Assembly: GCA_030374765.1 (NCBI GenBank)
Contig: JARGXX010000075.1
Location: forward strand, 992,001-1,056,000
Direction: 5' to 3'
Origin: Agarophyton chilense
Taxonomy: Eukaryota > Rhodophyta > Florideophyceae > Gracilariales > Gracilariaceae
DNA: 64,000 bases
Below, piece by piece: positions 30,780 to 42,100 of this stretch. Position 1 is the first letter of the stretch. Every line of letters begins with the position of its first letter. Below the pieces are notes generated by a model that was given only the letters and a program-made list of their open reading frames with translations, was not told the DNA's origin and did not search any database. The position numbers and the translations under genes are program-made.

Positions 30780-31413
30780 TGTCGTACAATCACCTCTGGG
30801 GTATGCTACGGTGTTGTCTCGGGAGCTTAGTGACGCTAAACTGTAGGGAGCGTGTTGACGCTCAACCTTAGAAGGTAGACGTAGTAAACCTTGATGGTGA
30901 CAGGGCACCGTGAAAACCCGCAGGGGCAAAAGGCGGGGCGAATAGCCTATAACGTGTAGGTGAACAATGGTAAGCGTCGACGCGCGGGAAAGCCTGTGTA
31001 GTAGTTGAGAAAAAATGAACCAAAAGGTATAGTCGTGACCCAAGTGACGCCTTTGTTTATCAGGTTAGGATGGGGGAGGTGCAGTTACCTATATGCAGTG
31101 GACTGCACTCCCCAGATCACCCGGGAGGGGCCAGCAGGGCACGGTCTCTGACCTAGTGTCAGAGACCTGGCCAACAATGGCTACAGTGCCAGGTGGCCGC
31201 TCAACTACTGTACTAAAATACATATAATTACAATTACTATTACTAACAATTACTCAACCAGAAGGTACATGTCAACACTACACGTGGCTGACAACACCTA
31301 GATGGTAGCTCGCCCGGAGCTGCATGGCCGATGATCCCTCGCACCCATCACCTACAGGTTCAGTGTAGTATATTGACAACCTCAAAGGTCAGACCATCTG
31401 CCACTATACGAAA
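30780..31413 (-). repeat. Gypsy-A 5' LTR (634 bp)
   Basis: Same family and length as 48033-48666. The plus strand begins TGTCGTACAATC and ends ctatacgaaa. The final bases are mutated from the expected acgaca. It is the right-hand border of the left repeat block. Confidence 0.9.
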
Positions 31414-34342
31414 ATTCGCATAAAGGTCTGTATTGTTTTGCCGTGGCGATTCGTAACGCAATATTCAAGGCTCATACAAACTTTTTTTTTCAACTAATTT
31501 CCTCGACAACATACCATCGTCTCTTATGTGTAGCCGAAGTGCGGGGTTAATCATGGAAGTGTCGTCAAGCATAACTCCTCTGGTTAAAATGGTTTTAGGT
31601 TGTCGCTTGAAATCAGCATCATTTAAAAGAGGTGCAATGTTCTCGGTCCACGTGTCAACAATTTCATGATCAAGTTTATCTCGATCTACGCATTTTATTA
31701 CCTATTATCTGGTACTACTCATTCTCGTATCATCAAAAAATGCAGCTTTCTACAGTACTCAACTGCTTAGAAGTCTGGACTACGTCCGTTCGCAAAGACA
31801 CTCATTGTGAGTTTCACTTCACTTGGATAAGGCTTATTTATAAACGAAAAATGTTTCATTTTCTGTGTTCAGTACATCAACATGAACCCAATGTATTGTT
31901 CCCGATTGAACTGTAAGTCGACTTATTTTAACCGTTGTAGATGGCGGACGGTACAGAATGTTGATTTATTTGATTTTTTTGGATTCAGGTGCTATCAATT
32001 GTTTTGATTGGTTTAGCGGGACTTGTCTTTGAGCCATTTTGAATTCAATGACTCTACGTTTTATTTCGACTCTTGCATTATGAGCTCTGATAACGTGTAC
32101 TGCTGTGAGAGCCTGTCTGCACTGGTCATTATAAAAGAAATTTCGTTGCGTACTTTGACTGCTTTCGACGGAGTCAACGGAGGGGATGTTGAGTTTTTTA
32201 CCATTTAAATGTTTTTGTTGTTTGATTATATGTTTGGTTGAACGCAGCTGTGCGTAGAGACATTGCCATAGTTCTTTCCGCATTCGGACAGGGTTAGCTC
32301 GTGGCGGGAAGGTGCTTGTGCTTCAATTAGACCAAAAAAGGGAGAGCACGAAAGGTGTTATCCCAGTAATGGATAGCTCAATCAATGTCACCGTCGTCAT
32401 CATCTTGCAGGCGGAATCGTTTGGGTTGCCTTCAAGATGATTACTGGGAAACGATAAGCAGAAACTGGAATTCTTTCTTTTGGTTATTACAGAATTTTCA
32501 GTTTCCGCTAATCATCTGCGTCAAGTCGGGGAACGGCTCTAAGACTCTTCTCGGAAATTAACCTGTATTTTACAAAGAAGAATTACTCATTTAGCGTCAG
32601 TGAGGGATGCGGCACTTTTTCGTGATATGCCTACCATTTTGGTGATTTATCTTGCTTATACAAAACATTCCCTATTTTTTTGCTACACTATCAATTTTTT
32701 TACCTCGCTTGACTGCAATGCCAAATATTTTATTGTTCTTCACAAACTAATCGTAAGTTTTCTCTATGTATTTGAACTTCTTCTACCCATTTAGGGCGAG
32801 CTCCGGTATTTACTGTTCCCGCTCGTCGCACCTGTTTTCCTCGGGTGAACACTCCGACTCTGTCTTAAAACTCTGAATTGCATCGTCACTTGTCACCTTT
32901 TTCGAGATGATAATCCAAACGTCATATTGTCGCTCTGATTTGCTAAATTTTACCATAAGAAACACTAAAATATCTTCAATTCCAGATAAAAGGTGTAAAT
33001 TTGAACTCCAAAGTTTGGACTGAGATTTACATCTTTTATGTGGACTCCAAACAGCACAAGGGACACTTTTATCTTCCTAAAAACATCGAAAACAGTCTTC
33101 GCAGCGCTAAGAAAAAAAAAAGAACTTCCTCATACTGACTTGATTTTGCAACAAATTGCGCAAGAGTTTAGTCATTTTTGAAAATGTTGCAAGTGTTATT
33201 AAAGAACTAAAGGCAGCGCCCTATACAAGTTTTATTCTTTTTTAATGACAACGATGCGACCAACAGCTTAAAAGCTATGGTTCAGCTCGATCATTATAGA
33301 TCATTTATTGACGACAATTTCAGAGTTCGACGTTGATGAGAATAAGAAAACATCATATGTAGAAAATTACGAGTATATGCTATCTCAATAAAAAGTTGCC
33401 ATGGTTTTGATGATTTCATGACTAGATCATGAAAGGTTCTTTACGACGTAGGCTCTGTACACATATATGTATACCCTTCGATCACTTAAGCGTTTGTAAC
33501 CGTTACGTTATGATGGGTTTGCCATATCCAACCCTGCGATCTTTAAAGTGTTTGGTAATCATTGCTCATTTTGTAATCCTACATTGTCTTTGCTGCTTAT
33601 AGAATTGTAGGGGAGAAGTGATGGGGTCTGGAACAATGGTGCTGAGAGTTACTCGGTCGGGCTAACGACTGTTTCGAGTTTTTTGGAGCCAACACTTAGC
33701 TAATCGTATCACTCGGTTTGGCGATTCTATTTATTATGATACCAGGCGATCTGCCCACATCGGGGTCTTCGTTACAGAGACTTTGCAATCCATTCTTTTT
33801 GAATGGGAACCGATGGGAATATACTGGTGGGGTGGGGATGCAATTTTCGTTCTATCACAAAAAAATACGAAATAACGTGCTCTTACTGGTGGAGATGCTC
33901 TGAGGGGGTCTTTTCCAGACCACGTGTGCGGTTTGACATGGGGGAACGAGGTGCCGAAAATCTGAAAACTTAATGCCTCGAAACCCTTATGCAATCATCA
34001 ACATATACGGACCATGTCGACGATACTCTTTCGCCAAACAGATCGATTGCGTTTTCGAAATACAAACGATCAAGCGGCCGGATGACCTGGATACGACTCA
34101 AAAACAGGAAAACGAGCATTGCTGACAGAAGCATACCCTTCGTGACTTCTACGTTTGAAGGATCGAAAGAACTGGTGAAAATTGAAAGCCGTTAAATCAG
34201 CAAGCATCATATACTTTTCGAAGCGGGAAGCAGCGAAACCATTGTATCTATTTTCCATCTCACCTACTGTACAAATCCCGCTCTTTACATTCACACTCAA
34301 AGCACTGTTATGACAAAACATAGGAATGGAGTTCTACGAATG
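31414..34342. other. Intergenic DNA without a convincing gene
   Basis: About 2.9 kb between the Gypsy-A LTR and the coiled-coil gene, visibly more AT-rich than its surroundings. The longest ORFs (e.g. minus 31966-32283, 105 codons, Lys/Gln-rich) have no recognisable domain and could be chance. Two imperfect inverted repeats are present (32453-32513 and 32986-33039). I see no tRNA, rRNA or transposase. Confidence 0.5.
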
Positions 34343-37300
34343 TTAGCTTTCGAACGATCTGCTTCCTGGAGATATCTTCGTCAGTTTGTTTCTCAATCGC
34401 ACGGCTTCTTCTTGGGCATACGCTAACTCAACCCGGGTATTGATAAGCTCATCCAAAACGGCGTCGTTTCCGTTTGAAACCTCAGCCACCATTTTCGTGT
34501 TTTCAGATCTCAGGTGCTCCAGTTCTTTTTGCTGCGTCTCAATTGTTGATAAGGCAGATTTCAATTCTCGGCGAATCTCTTGCAAGTCGTGTGCGCCCGC
34601 ATTTGCCCCTTCGATGGCAAGGTCTCGTTCTTGCTCCAAAGACTTGAGTTCGGCCTGAAGCGTTTCAAGTTCGTGATTCACAGACCTCATTTGCTTTGAG
34701 ACCGCGCTGCCCTCGCTTTTCACAATTTCCGATTCTTCCCGAACCCTTGAAAGACTATTTTGTAACGCCTCGTTCGCGCGCGTTAGTGAATGGCACTCTG
34801 ATACGGCACGATCTCTGGAGGCCATCAGATCCGCCGCATCTTCCGTGGAAAGCAGTGTTGAATTAAGCTTTCTGAGGTGATCTACTTCACCGTTCATAGC
34901 TTCGAGTTCTGTCTGCAGAGAACGGTTTTCATCCTCCAAGCCGTCTCTTTCCTCAGAGAGGCTCCTCAAAGCTGATGCCTCTATATCTTCGACAGAACGT
35001 TTGGCATCTTCAACCTCAGACAAGCGATCCCTTGTAATTCTCAAAGTTTTTCGCAGTTCTTCGAGATGCGATTCCGCAGCCACAATTTGGGTCTTGTAAT
35101 CCTTCACTTCCTTGGCAAGTTGCACCCTTGCAGTCTCTGACTCCTTGAAACGTTGCGAAGCTGTGTCTAGTTCATTCCCGCTCTCAGACAATTTCTTGTC
35201 TAGATCAGCAAGTTGGGCGGCAGCCTCCTGAACTCGAGTTTCGAGCATCTTTTTCTCATCACTAATTCTTTGTCCTTCGCTGGATTGCTTCTTCTCCAAA
35301 GATTCAAGTTCAACAACTCTTTGACGAAGAGAGGACGTCACAGACTTCATGTCACCGACACGGCTCTCCGCCGACAGCCGAGCAGAAGACTCTACTGAAA
35401 GTTTTTCCGACAGGGAAGCATTCTTTGCTTTCAATACCTGTACCATATTCTCCATATTCTTCTTAGCTGCCATTTCACTCTCTCTTGAGACCTTCTCGGT
35501 CTCTAATTGGGCGAGCTGTTCGTTGACTTCAAGCGTAAGTTCATTCAGCTGTTTGTCTCGACTCAATGTCCGTGACTGCGCATCGGCGATCTCTCTTTGA
35601 AGAGCTTCCAGCTCTTCCTGATGAGCTGAAACACTCACATTGGCTGCTTTCTTTAGAACGTCAACTTCAGCCTGCAGCAAGTTAGACTCAGCCTTACACT
35701 CCGCCAGTTCTTTCTGTGCATCCCGGAGAAGGCTCTCAGTCGAGTGTGTAGAAGATGAGACTGCAGATAGTGACTCTTTCAGTGACTTTAGTTCGGTTTC
35801 GAGTGCAGATGACCTATGACGGGCTGAGTCACGTTCTTTTGACACTTCTTCCTGGCGTTTCGACAAAGTATCAAGCGTCAGCTTCGATGTCTCCAGTTCA
35901 GAAGACAGTCGTGAGAATGCTTCTTCTTTGCTGCGCAGGTCAGCTTCAAGAGAGCCTTGGTTGACTCTCACGGCCTCTAATTGTTTCTGGAAAATCTGCT
36001 TTTCTTTCTCTAGTTGATGCAGTTTCATGCGGTTCTCGTCTTCGTTCGCAGACATAGAAGCTTCCAATCCAGCTGTCTTTGACTTCAAGACACTAAGCTC
36101 TTCTTCTCTTGTCGCAAGAGTTTCGCGCAGTGTTTTCAACTTTTCCGCCTCTGCCGCTGTCGCATCTCGCTCTACATTGACCTGTTGCTTCGCTTCTTCA
36201 ATTTGTTTCCGTAGCGAATCTAGCGCAGCTTGAAACTTTTCTCGTTCAGATTCGAATGATAAAAGTTGCGACCTTAGAGCAGCGGCCTCTTCTTCCGGTG
36301 GTCTACTTTCAAGCTTTTGGATGAGCTCCTCTCTTTCCTTCTTCATCTGGCGAATTTCTTTGTTCAGTCCCTTGCGAACACGGAACAATTCTCGAATGGC
36401 AGCATCGCGCTCCTCAAAAACGTTGTGCTCTGCTTCCTGGCTACTATGAGAGAAACTCCTCTGGATCACGGGATTTCGCACTTGGGTGTTGGGAACTACC
36501 TCCCTTGCCCTCTTTAGTTCCGTGACTGCAGCATCCCGTTCCTTGCGCAACCTCGTTACCATCTCCCGTAACTCGTCGTGTTCTCTATCTGCATTCGCGA
36601 GAAGGCTCGTTACTTCGTTGCGCTTCTCAGTCTCTGTTCTCAACATTCTTTCAAGCTCAGCAATTTGCGAGTTCAAGTTGGCGGCCATTTGCTCGGTCCC
36701 GCTTATCGGATGCTCGGATTTGACCTCACGTGGCGATTTGCGCATTTCTTCGTTTTGCGACTGTACAACCTGCAGATCTCTGCGCAATTGTTCACACTCC
36801 ATTGCATATGTCGACGCCCGCTCCGCACTCTTCATCGCTTCCATACGGAGTTTCTCTTTTTCAGAGGAAGATTCTTGACATAAGGCCTCCATCTCTCGGC
36901 TCAGCTTCTCCCTTGCAAGAACCGTGTCTTCCAACTGTTTTTGCATTTCTTTCGTTTCATTGACGTGAGACTGAGAATCAGATTTCAACGCCTCATGCTG
37001 TACTCGAAGAGAATTAAGTTCCAACTCCAGACTTGCCATGCGCTCCTCTGAGTGAGCTTTCGCGCCTTTCGATGACTCAAGCTCTTCTTCTAGTTCTCGA
37101 ACTCGGGTTTGAAACGTCTCGCTCTTTTCGGCTTCTTTTTTTTCAAACTCGGAAATAATGCTCTCAAGCTCTGCCTTTCTTTTTTTCTCGAGTTCCGCAC
37201 TGAACTTTGTGCGTTCTGTTTCCAACATCAGTTCATGCTCTGAATTCTTCTGTTCAAATTTCTCTTTGAGGATTTCGTTATATTCTCGCTGCTTCTTCGC

Positions 37301-38734
37301 CATTGCTGCTTCCAACTGCTGGGCATGAAGTTTCTTCAAGTCTTGTAACTGAGTATCAAGAGTGGCCTTCTCAGCAGTGCTAACCTGATCCCTAGCGGAA
37401 ATGAGCGCAGCTTCGTGCTCCGCCTCTTTCTCTTGTATCAGGGCTTCTGCTCTGGACAAGGAGTCCTGCTTTTCCGCTAGGAGTGACTCCTTCTTCTCAA
37501 GTTCTTGTTTCAGCGTGTCAACCATCTGCTGCAGGTCTGAAAGCGCCCTGGCGTTCTCTATAGAGCGCTTGCGCGTTTGTTCGTGATCGTTTTTTGCAGC
37601 GTCCCATTGTTCGCGAAGTTCAGCTAAGGTACGCGCCTTGCTCTCCAAAAGCTGTGAGTTGCGCGAGTTGAGTTGGTCTTTCTCAATCCGTTCTCGCTGC
37701 AAAGATTCTTTTAGTTGATCGCGCTCTTCCTGTATAGAAGATAACTTTTCATCATCGGCGCTGTGCGTAGAGCGAGAGGATGTGGTGGAATGCTCTTCGG
37801 CAGTAGTGGACTCTGATTGGGACCGAGATTTGGCCAATTTAGTCTGAAGTTCTGCGTGCTCCTGTCGAAGAGAGTTGTACCATTCGGCAAGCTGATTGTA
37901 CGTAGTGCGTATCTTCGCTGCGTGGGCAACATGAGCTGCAACTCTACGCTCAGCCTGAAGCTTTTCGCTTTCGCATTGAGCATATTGCTCTTCTAAAGTG
38001 CGCACGCGCTGTTGCAAGGCGGAAACATCGGCAGAAAGAGAATCCGCTTCCTGCAGTGATTGGTGCAACGAGTCAGCAGATTGTTCGAGATTGTCGAGAC
38101 GGCGTTGCTTTTCACGGACATCCTGACGAAGACGCTCCAACGCAAGCGCGGCGGCAGCCTCGTCCATGTCGGTAGAGGAGGAGGTATTGGGAGTGCTCGG
38201 GGATTGGAGGGACTTGACGTTGTCTGGAGCCATATCGACGTACAAGTGCAGAAACTTTTCGCCAATTTCCTTGACGGCAATAGTAAGCGTGAGAGCAATG
38301 GATGCTGGCATATTAAGGGTGGTAGTGATGGATTTGTTGGGGGAAGAGGCAATCTGGAGGATATAGTGAGCCATATCAAAAGGGACCTCCGAAATGGCTG
38401 TAGGGGCGGACGATGGATGTTGCGGGGGTGAGAGGAGAACCAATGAGGTGTGTAGCGGCTCAGAAGGGTCATCCGACGCAATTGAGCCAGCGGAGGGGCG
38501 CACACGCGCATACAGAGCCATCTGTTCGTCAAAAGAGCCGGCAGTGTCGAGAGATTTGGCGGCAGTGACCTTGGCGGCCTTTCCAGCACGCATCCACCTG
38601 AAGAAATATAGTTGTGGATGCGGAGAAACATCGCCGATAATTCTCTTCAGCGAGAGCGTCATGCGCAGCACGTGCGTTGAGTCAGGAGGGGGGCGGGCGT
38701 GTGCGCGGGCACGGGAGGGCACAACGGCCGCCAT
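34343..38734 (-). CDS. NT-C2 domain / long coiled-coil protein (1463 aa)
   Basis: Single-exon gene. I chose ATG 38734 over the upstream in-frame ATG at 38866 because its context is ccaccATGgcg, and because the extra 44 residues would be low-complexity. Residues about 20-160 resemble an N-terminal C2 (NT-C2) domain: a start like LRMTLSLKRIIG, an aromatic FFRWMRAG strand, and the late FDMAHYIL and LTLTIAVKEIG strands. From about 185 to the end it is almost continuous heptad-type coiled coil, rich in Glu, Lys, Gln, Leu and Ser. NT-C2/coiled-coil proteins (plant PMI type, animal EHBP1/EEIG type) link membranes or Rab GTPases to the cytoskeleton; that role is inferred. It is head-to-head with the RAB3GAP2-like gene. 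Stop codon TAA. Alternative: a generic golgin or motor-like coiled-coil protein. Confidence 0.85.
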   Translation of the reverse strand: MAAVVPSRARAHARPPPDSTHVLRMTLSLKRIIGDVSPHPQLYFFRWMRAGKAAKVTAAKSLDTAGSFDEQMALYARVRPSAGSIASDDPSEPLHTSLVLLSPPQHPSSAPTAISEVPFDMAHYILQIASSPNKSITTTLNMPASIALTLTIAVKEIGEKFLHLYVDMAPDNVKSLQSPSTPNTSSSTDMDEAAAALALERLRQDVREKQRRLDNLEQSADSLHQSLQEADSLSADVSALQQRVRTLEEQYAQCESEKLQAERRVAAHVAHAAKIRTTYNQLAEWYNSLRQEHAELQTKLAKSRSQSESTTAEEHSTTSSRSTHSADDEKLSSIQEERDQLKESLQRERIEKDQLNSRNSQLLESKARTLAELREQWDAAKNDHEQTRKRSIENARALSDLQQMVDTLKQELEKKESLLAEKQDSLSRAEALIQEKEAEHEAALISARDQVSTAEKATLDTQLQDLKKLHAQQLEAAMAKKQREYNEILKEKFEQKNSEHELMLETERTKFSAELEKKRKAELESIISEFEKKEAEKSETFQTRVRELEEELESSKGAKAHSEERMASLELELNSLRVQHEALKSDSQSHVNETKEMQKQLEDTVLAREKLSREMEALCQESSSEKEKLRMEAMKSAERASTYAMECEQLRRDLQVVQSQNEEMRKSPREVKSEHPISGTEQMAANLNSQIAELERMLRTETEKRNEVTSLLANADREHDELREMVTRLRKERDAAVTELKRAREVVPNTQVRNPVIQRSFSHSSQEAEHNVFEERDAAIRELFRVRKGLNKEIRQMKKEREELIQKLESRPPEEEAAALRSQLLSFESEREKFQAALDSLRKQIEEAKQQVNVERDATAAEAEKLKTLRETLATREEELSVLKSKTAGLEASMSANEDENRMKLHQLEKEKQIFQKQLEAVRVNQGSLEADLRSKEEAFSRLSSELETSKLTLDTLSKRQEEVSKERDSARHRSSALETELKSLKESLSAVSSSTHSTESLLRDAQKELAECKAESNLLQAEVDVLKKAANVSVSAHQEELEALQREIADAQSRTLSRDKQLNELTLEVNEQLAQLETEKVSRESEMAAKKNMENMVQVLKAKNASLSEKLSVESSARLSAESRVGDMKSVTSSLRQRVVELESLEKKQSSEGQRISDEKKMLETRVQEAAAQLADLDKKLSESGNELDTASQRFKESETARVQLAKEVKDYKTQIVAAESHLEELRKTLRITRDRLSEVEDAKRSVEDIEASALRSLSEERDGLEDENRSLQTELEAMNGEVDHLRKLNSTLLSTEDAADLMASRDRAVSECHSLTRANEALQNSLSRVREESEIVKSEGSAVSKQMRSVNHELETLQAELKSLEQERDLAIEGANAGAHDLQEIRRELKSALSTIETQQKELEHLRSENTKMVAEVSNGNDAVLDELINTRVELAYAQEEAVRLRNKLTKISPGSRSFES

Positions 38735-39134
38735 GGTGGGAGGGGGAGGGGGCGGAGAGACGCGCAGCCGGGCAGCGCGGCGCGGAAGAAGCAGGACGCT
38801 TGGGAACGAGCGCGCGCCCGTGGGGAGGGGAGGAAAGGGAGGGGAGGAAAGGGAGGGGTAGAGCAACAGCTGTGAGGGGGAGCCGAAAAAGAGGGCCCAG
38901 AAGAGGGGGGCTCGCTGCTCTCGCTGCCGTATGTGACGGCTGCGCCACAGCGCTCGTACTCTGTCTGTAATGCGCTCGAAGGGGCGCCTTACAGAGCGTC
39001 ACTCACTGCACGCGTTGCTTCGCTTGAAGGTTTTTTCGTTTGGCAACTATACACGTGCCTTGTTTCGCTTGGAATGCATCGCCTCGCACGACAGCGCGGG
39101 CGCGGCGCGGCGTAGCGCGGGGGGGAGCGCGGCC
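38735..39134. promoter_or_regulatory. Shared upstream region of a divergent gene pair
   Basis: About 400 bp, very GC-rich, between the two chosen start codons (38734 minus, 39135 plus). The orientation implies a bidirectional promoter. G-rich runs (ggggagg, gggaggggg) occupy the left half. No clear TATA box is visible. In-frame ATGs at 38866 and 38970 lie inside it and could give longer forms of either protein. Confidence 0.5.
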
Positions 39135-42100
39135 ATGACGGCGTTCCGACTTCGCCACCGCGCGCGCTTCGAGCCGCTGCCGCTCACGCGCAGCCTGCAC
39201 CTGCGCGCGCCGCGCCTGCACACGCCGCGCCAGTGGCACTGGGCGTGGCCGCTGCAGCTGCGCGACACTCCGTCCGCCTCCGCCTCCGCCTCCGCCTCCG
39301 CCGCCGCCGTCGCCGCCGTTGTCGCCTCTCCGCTGCGCGCGGCTTGGGCGTCTGCCATCCGCACTGCCGCCGTTTCCGACGACGCCTCCGCGCTCGCCTT
39401 CGTCTCGCAAGATGGTCGCGTCGCTCTGCTGCTTCGCGGCACTAACGCTTGCTCGCTCGCCGTCCCGCCCACAGCGCCGCCGCTCTGCAGTAACGCTACC
39501 GCGCTGGCCTTCTTCCACATTTCCGCCAGCGCCGCCGACGCCCCTCGCCATCTGCTGGCCGTCGGCTACCATTCTGGCGCCGTCGCTTTCTTCGACGTCG
39601 CCTCGCTCACCCTGCTTGCCATTTCGCGCCCCCAGTACCAGCCCGTGCGCCGACTACGCTACTACCCATCGTTCCATCTCATCCCCAACGCACCATTGTA
39701 CCCCATCGCCACCAACAACTCCGGGCTAGTTGCGCTTTATTCTTGGACCGCGGCCGTCGCCCGAATATCCGCCACCGATATTCTCACCCTGCTTGCATCC
39801 GATCCGCCCGTATACGACATGCACGCCACGCACTGGCTGCTTTGGAACCTCGGCGCCCAGCATGCGGTGCTAGATGTTGCTGCCTGCGCCACGGATCCCT
39901 CCTCCATATGCGACCCCGACCCAGTACCCCCTCAAGCACCGCTGCTCCTACTCGCCGCGGGCTTGAATCCCCCGCTGGTTGCGTACTCCGTCAGCACCGA
40001 TGCAGCCTTTTCCGCGCGCGCTGCTGCCAAACGTGCTGCCACAACTATGCTTTCTGCTGCCCGCGGCTTCCTGCTTTCAAGAATTGGCTCCTCGAGTACG
40101 CCGCAGGAGGCTGCACCATCGCCGAATTTGTCGCCCGTTGTGGGTGTTGCACGCCATTCGGCTTCTTGGGCTGATGACTTTTCGGCGTTGCATACCTCCA
40201 TCAGCATTGGCGATATGCGAGATACCGCTCGTAAATCAGTTAACGCTGTGTTGCAGCGTGGGCGAAGAGTTGCAGATGATGTGGAATTCTCGTCTGACGC
40301 CGGCATGTATGCTGCCTCCGCCATTTACAAAGCGTTGCAGTTCAGAAAGGCTGCATATGACCCATCCGCTCATTTAGCTCTCGTGGCAGACACCGCGGAA
40401 GAAGAACCTGCCGATCCAACTTTGGCGTCCTTCATCCGCAAGCGTTCCATGGATACCGAGGTCGCGGCACGCATTGCACGACTCCCACAGAACACTCGAA
40501 TTGTAGAGCGTATTATGGCTGCTCCCCTGCCCTGCAGCTTGCTAGCTTCATGCGATACGTTAGGACGTATCTTCGTGCAGGATCCGCGGGATTTGTGTGT
40601 GCTGCGGGTGTTAAAAGGTTATAGAGATGCACAAATAGCATGGTTGGCTCACGGAGGACCATTGCTTGTTTTGTATGCCCCACGGCTTAATGTCCTGGAG
40701 CTCCATCAACCTCTTGCAACGCGGCGGACTGATGCATTCCGACTGCAGCCGGGCAGTATGCTTGTTCAGAGCACTTCTCATCACGTTTTTGTCATTCTAC
40801 CCGATGGGAACCTATACGAGTTAATGAAGTCTAGGAAAGGCCATGCGCTAGCCAATCATCCTGCGAGTGAACCCGAGTCGCAGGTAAAAACTGTCATTGA
40901 AGACTGTGAAAGCACAAGTCAGATGTCAAAACCTCCTGACATGGAAAGGGAGCTAATGCCTTCTTCCAGTGAAAAAGCACCAGATGTCGAACTTGTCGAT
41001 ACTTTTATGGAAGCTGTGCGAAGGGGGCGCGTGAGCTTGGCCTATGAGTGTCTGCAACGCGTTGAAAGGGATTCATACAAACTAGCTTACCTTATGGCCT
41101 CACTTGTGACATGCACGTCCTATCTACGTACTGAGATACATGTTGCCGTTTCTTCTAAAGCGGCCGAAATCGCTTCTAACCTGAAGAACACAGATCTAGT
41201 TTCTCGATTTGAAGCCCACCGAAAGTTGGCCGAAGCGTTTGGCCTTCTTGCTGCTGACCAAATTCCCTTCGAACTTTCTGCTCAACAGGCGAGACTGAGC
41301 AAGTACGGACCTCGTCTTCTTGAAGATGAGCTTGGTGCTAATTTAGCAGAATTCGCTGTCGATGAGCTGACTGGTGGGTCCGGGTCTTCTCGCTCTTTTC
41401 GAAAGAGAAGAGCAGAAGTAAATCCGGAGACGGAGCTCATAAACTGTGAGCGGTTCATTCTTTCGCATACCATCACACCCTCCCTGGATCTACGCGCCGA
41501 AAACGACTATCGCTTGCAACCGCGACCCGACCTTCAGCATGCAGAGCGTGTGTGGCTTTCCAAGGCGTACTTCTTGAAACTTCTAGAGCTTGATTCCGTG
41601 AGCGAGCCTACTCCTGGAAGGGAGCACCCGGCGACATCAGACATTTTCGCTGCACTGAGCGAGTTTATTGGCTTATCCGAATCAGAGATCACCTGCCAGT
41701 TTGTGACGTTCTTCCTGAGTGTCCCAATCCTGTCTTTGCTGAACACCCATGTTTCTGTGTATGCCTCCCCATTGCGATGCGCAGTGATCAGATTGTGTTC
41801 GCAGTTTCCTTCGGATGTAGTGGATCCGATCATTTCGGATGCCTGCGAAACTACCAGCGCGATTCCGAATGCAGTTCTGCTTGTGCGACTATGCTCCGAG
41901 CATGCGACCGGTTTGTCAGCGTCTGAGGAGCGAAGAACATTCCTGGAGTCTTTATTTCGTCTCGACGAAGTGCTTATGTATCGCAAGTTGGTGAGAGGCT
42001 CGTCTGTTAGCCCAGAAGTCTATGAAAAGTTTGTCGCCCGGCGGTGTACAGGCGTTCCCGGTGACGCCGAGCGGCATGCTATCACTTGTCTGATTGACGC

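Larger units (their letters stand above)
14929..31413 (-). mobile_element. Gypsy-A, Ty3/gypsy chromodomain element, 3' end lost, interrupted by Gypsy-B
   Basis: Minus-strand relative of Gypsy-C. In order from right to left: 5' LTR 30780-31413, primer binding site 30761-30776, gag start 30632, insertion of Gypsy-B (20604-29980, TSD cccct at 20599-20603 and 29981-29985), rest of gag, then protease-RT-RNaseH-integrase and a chromodomain that stops at the Copia-3 border (14929). The purine-rich spacer, antisense ORF and 3' LTR expected from Gypsy-C are missing. The comparison with uninterrupted Gypsy-C near 49465 shows the Gypsy-B insertion site directly. Confidence 0.92.

Noticed and set aside
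31966-32283. Minus ORF of 105 codons in the intergenic region
   Set aside because: Charged and Gln-rich but without domain, neighbour or repeat support; kept only as a remark.
33734-33994. Minus ORF of 86 codons near 33.8 kb
   Set aside because: No motif and no conservation evidence; length is within chance.
39003-39572. Long Gly/Ala/Arg-rich ORF antisense to the RAB3GAP2-like gene
   Set aside because: It is a by-product of GC-rich codons; the plus-strand frame has family motifs, and this one has only low-complexity sequence.
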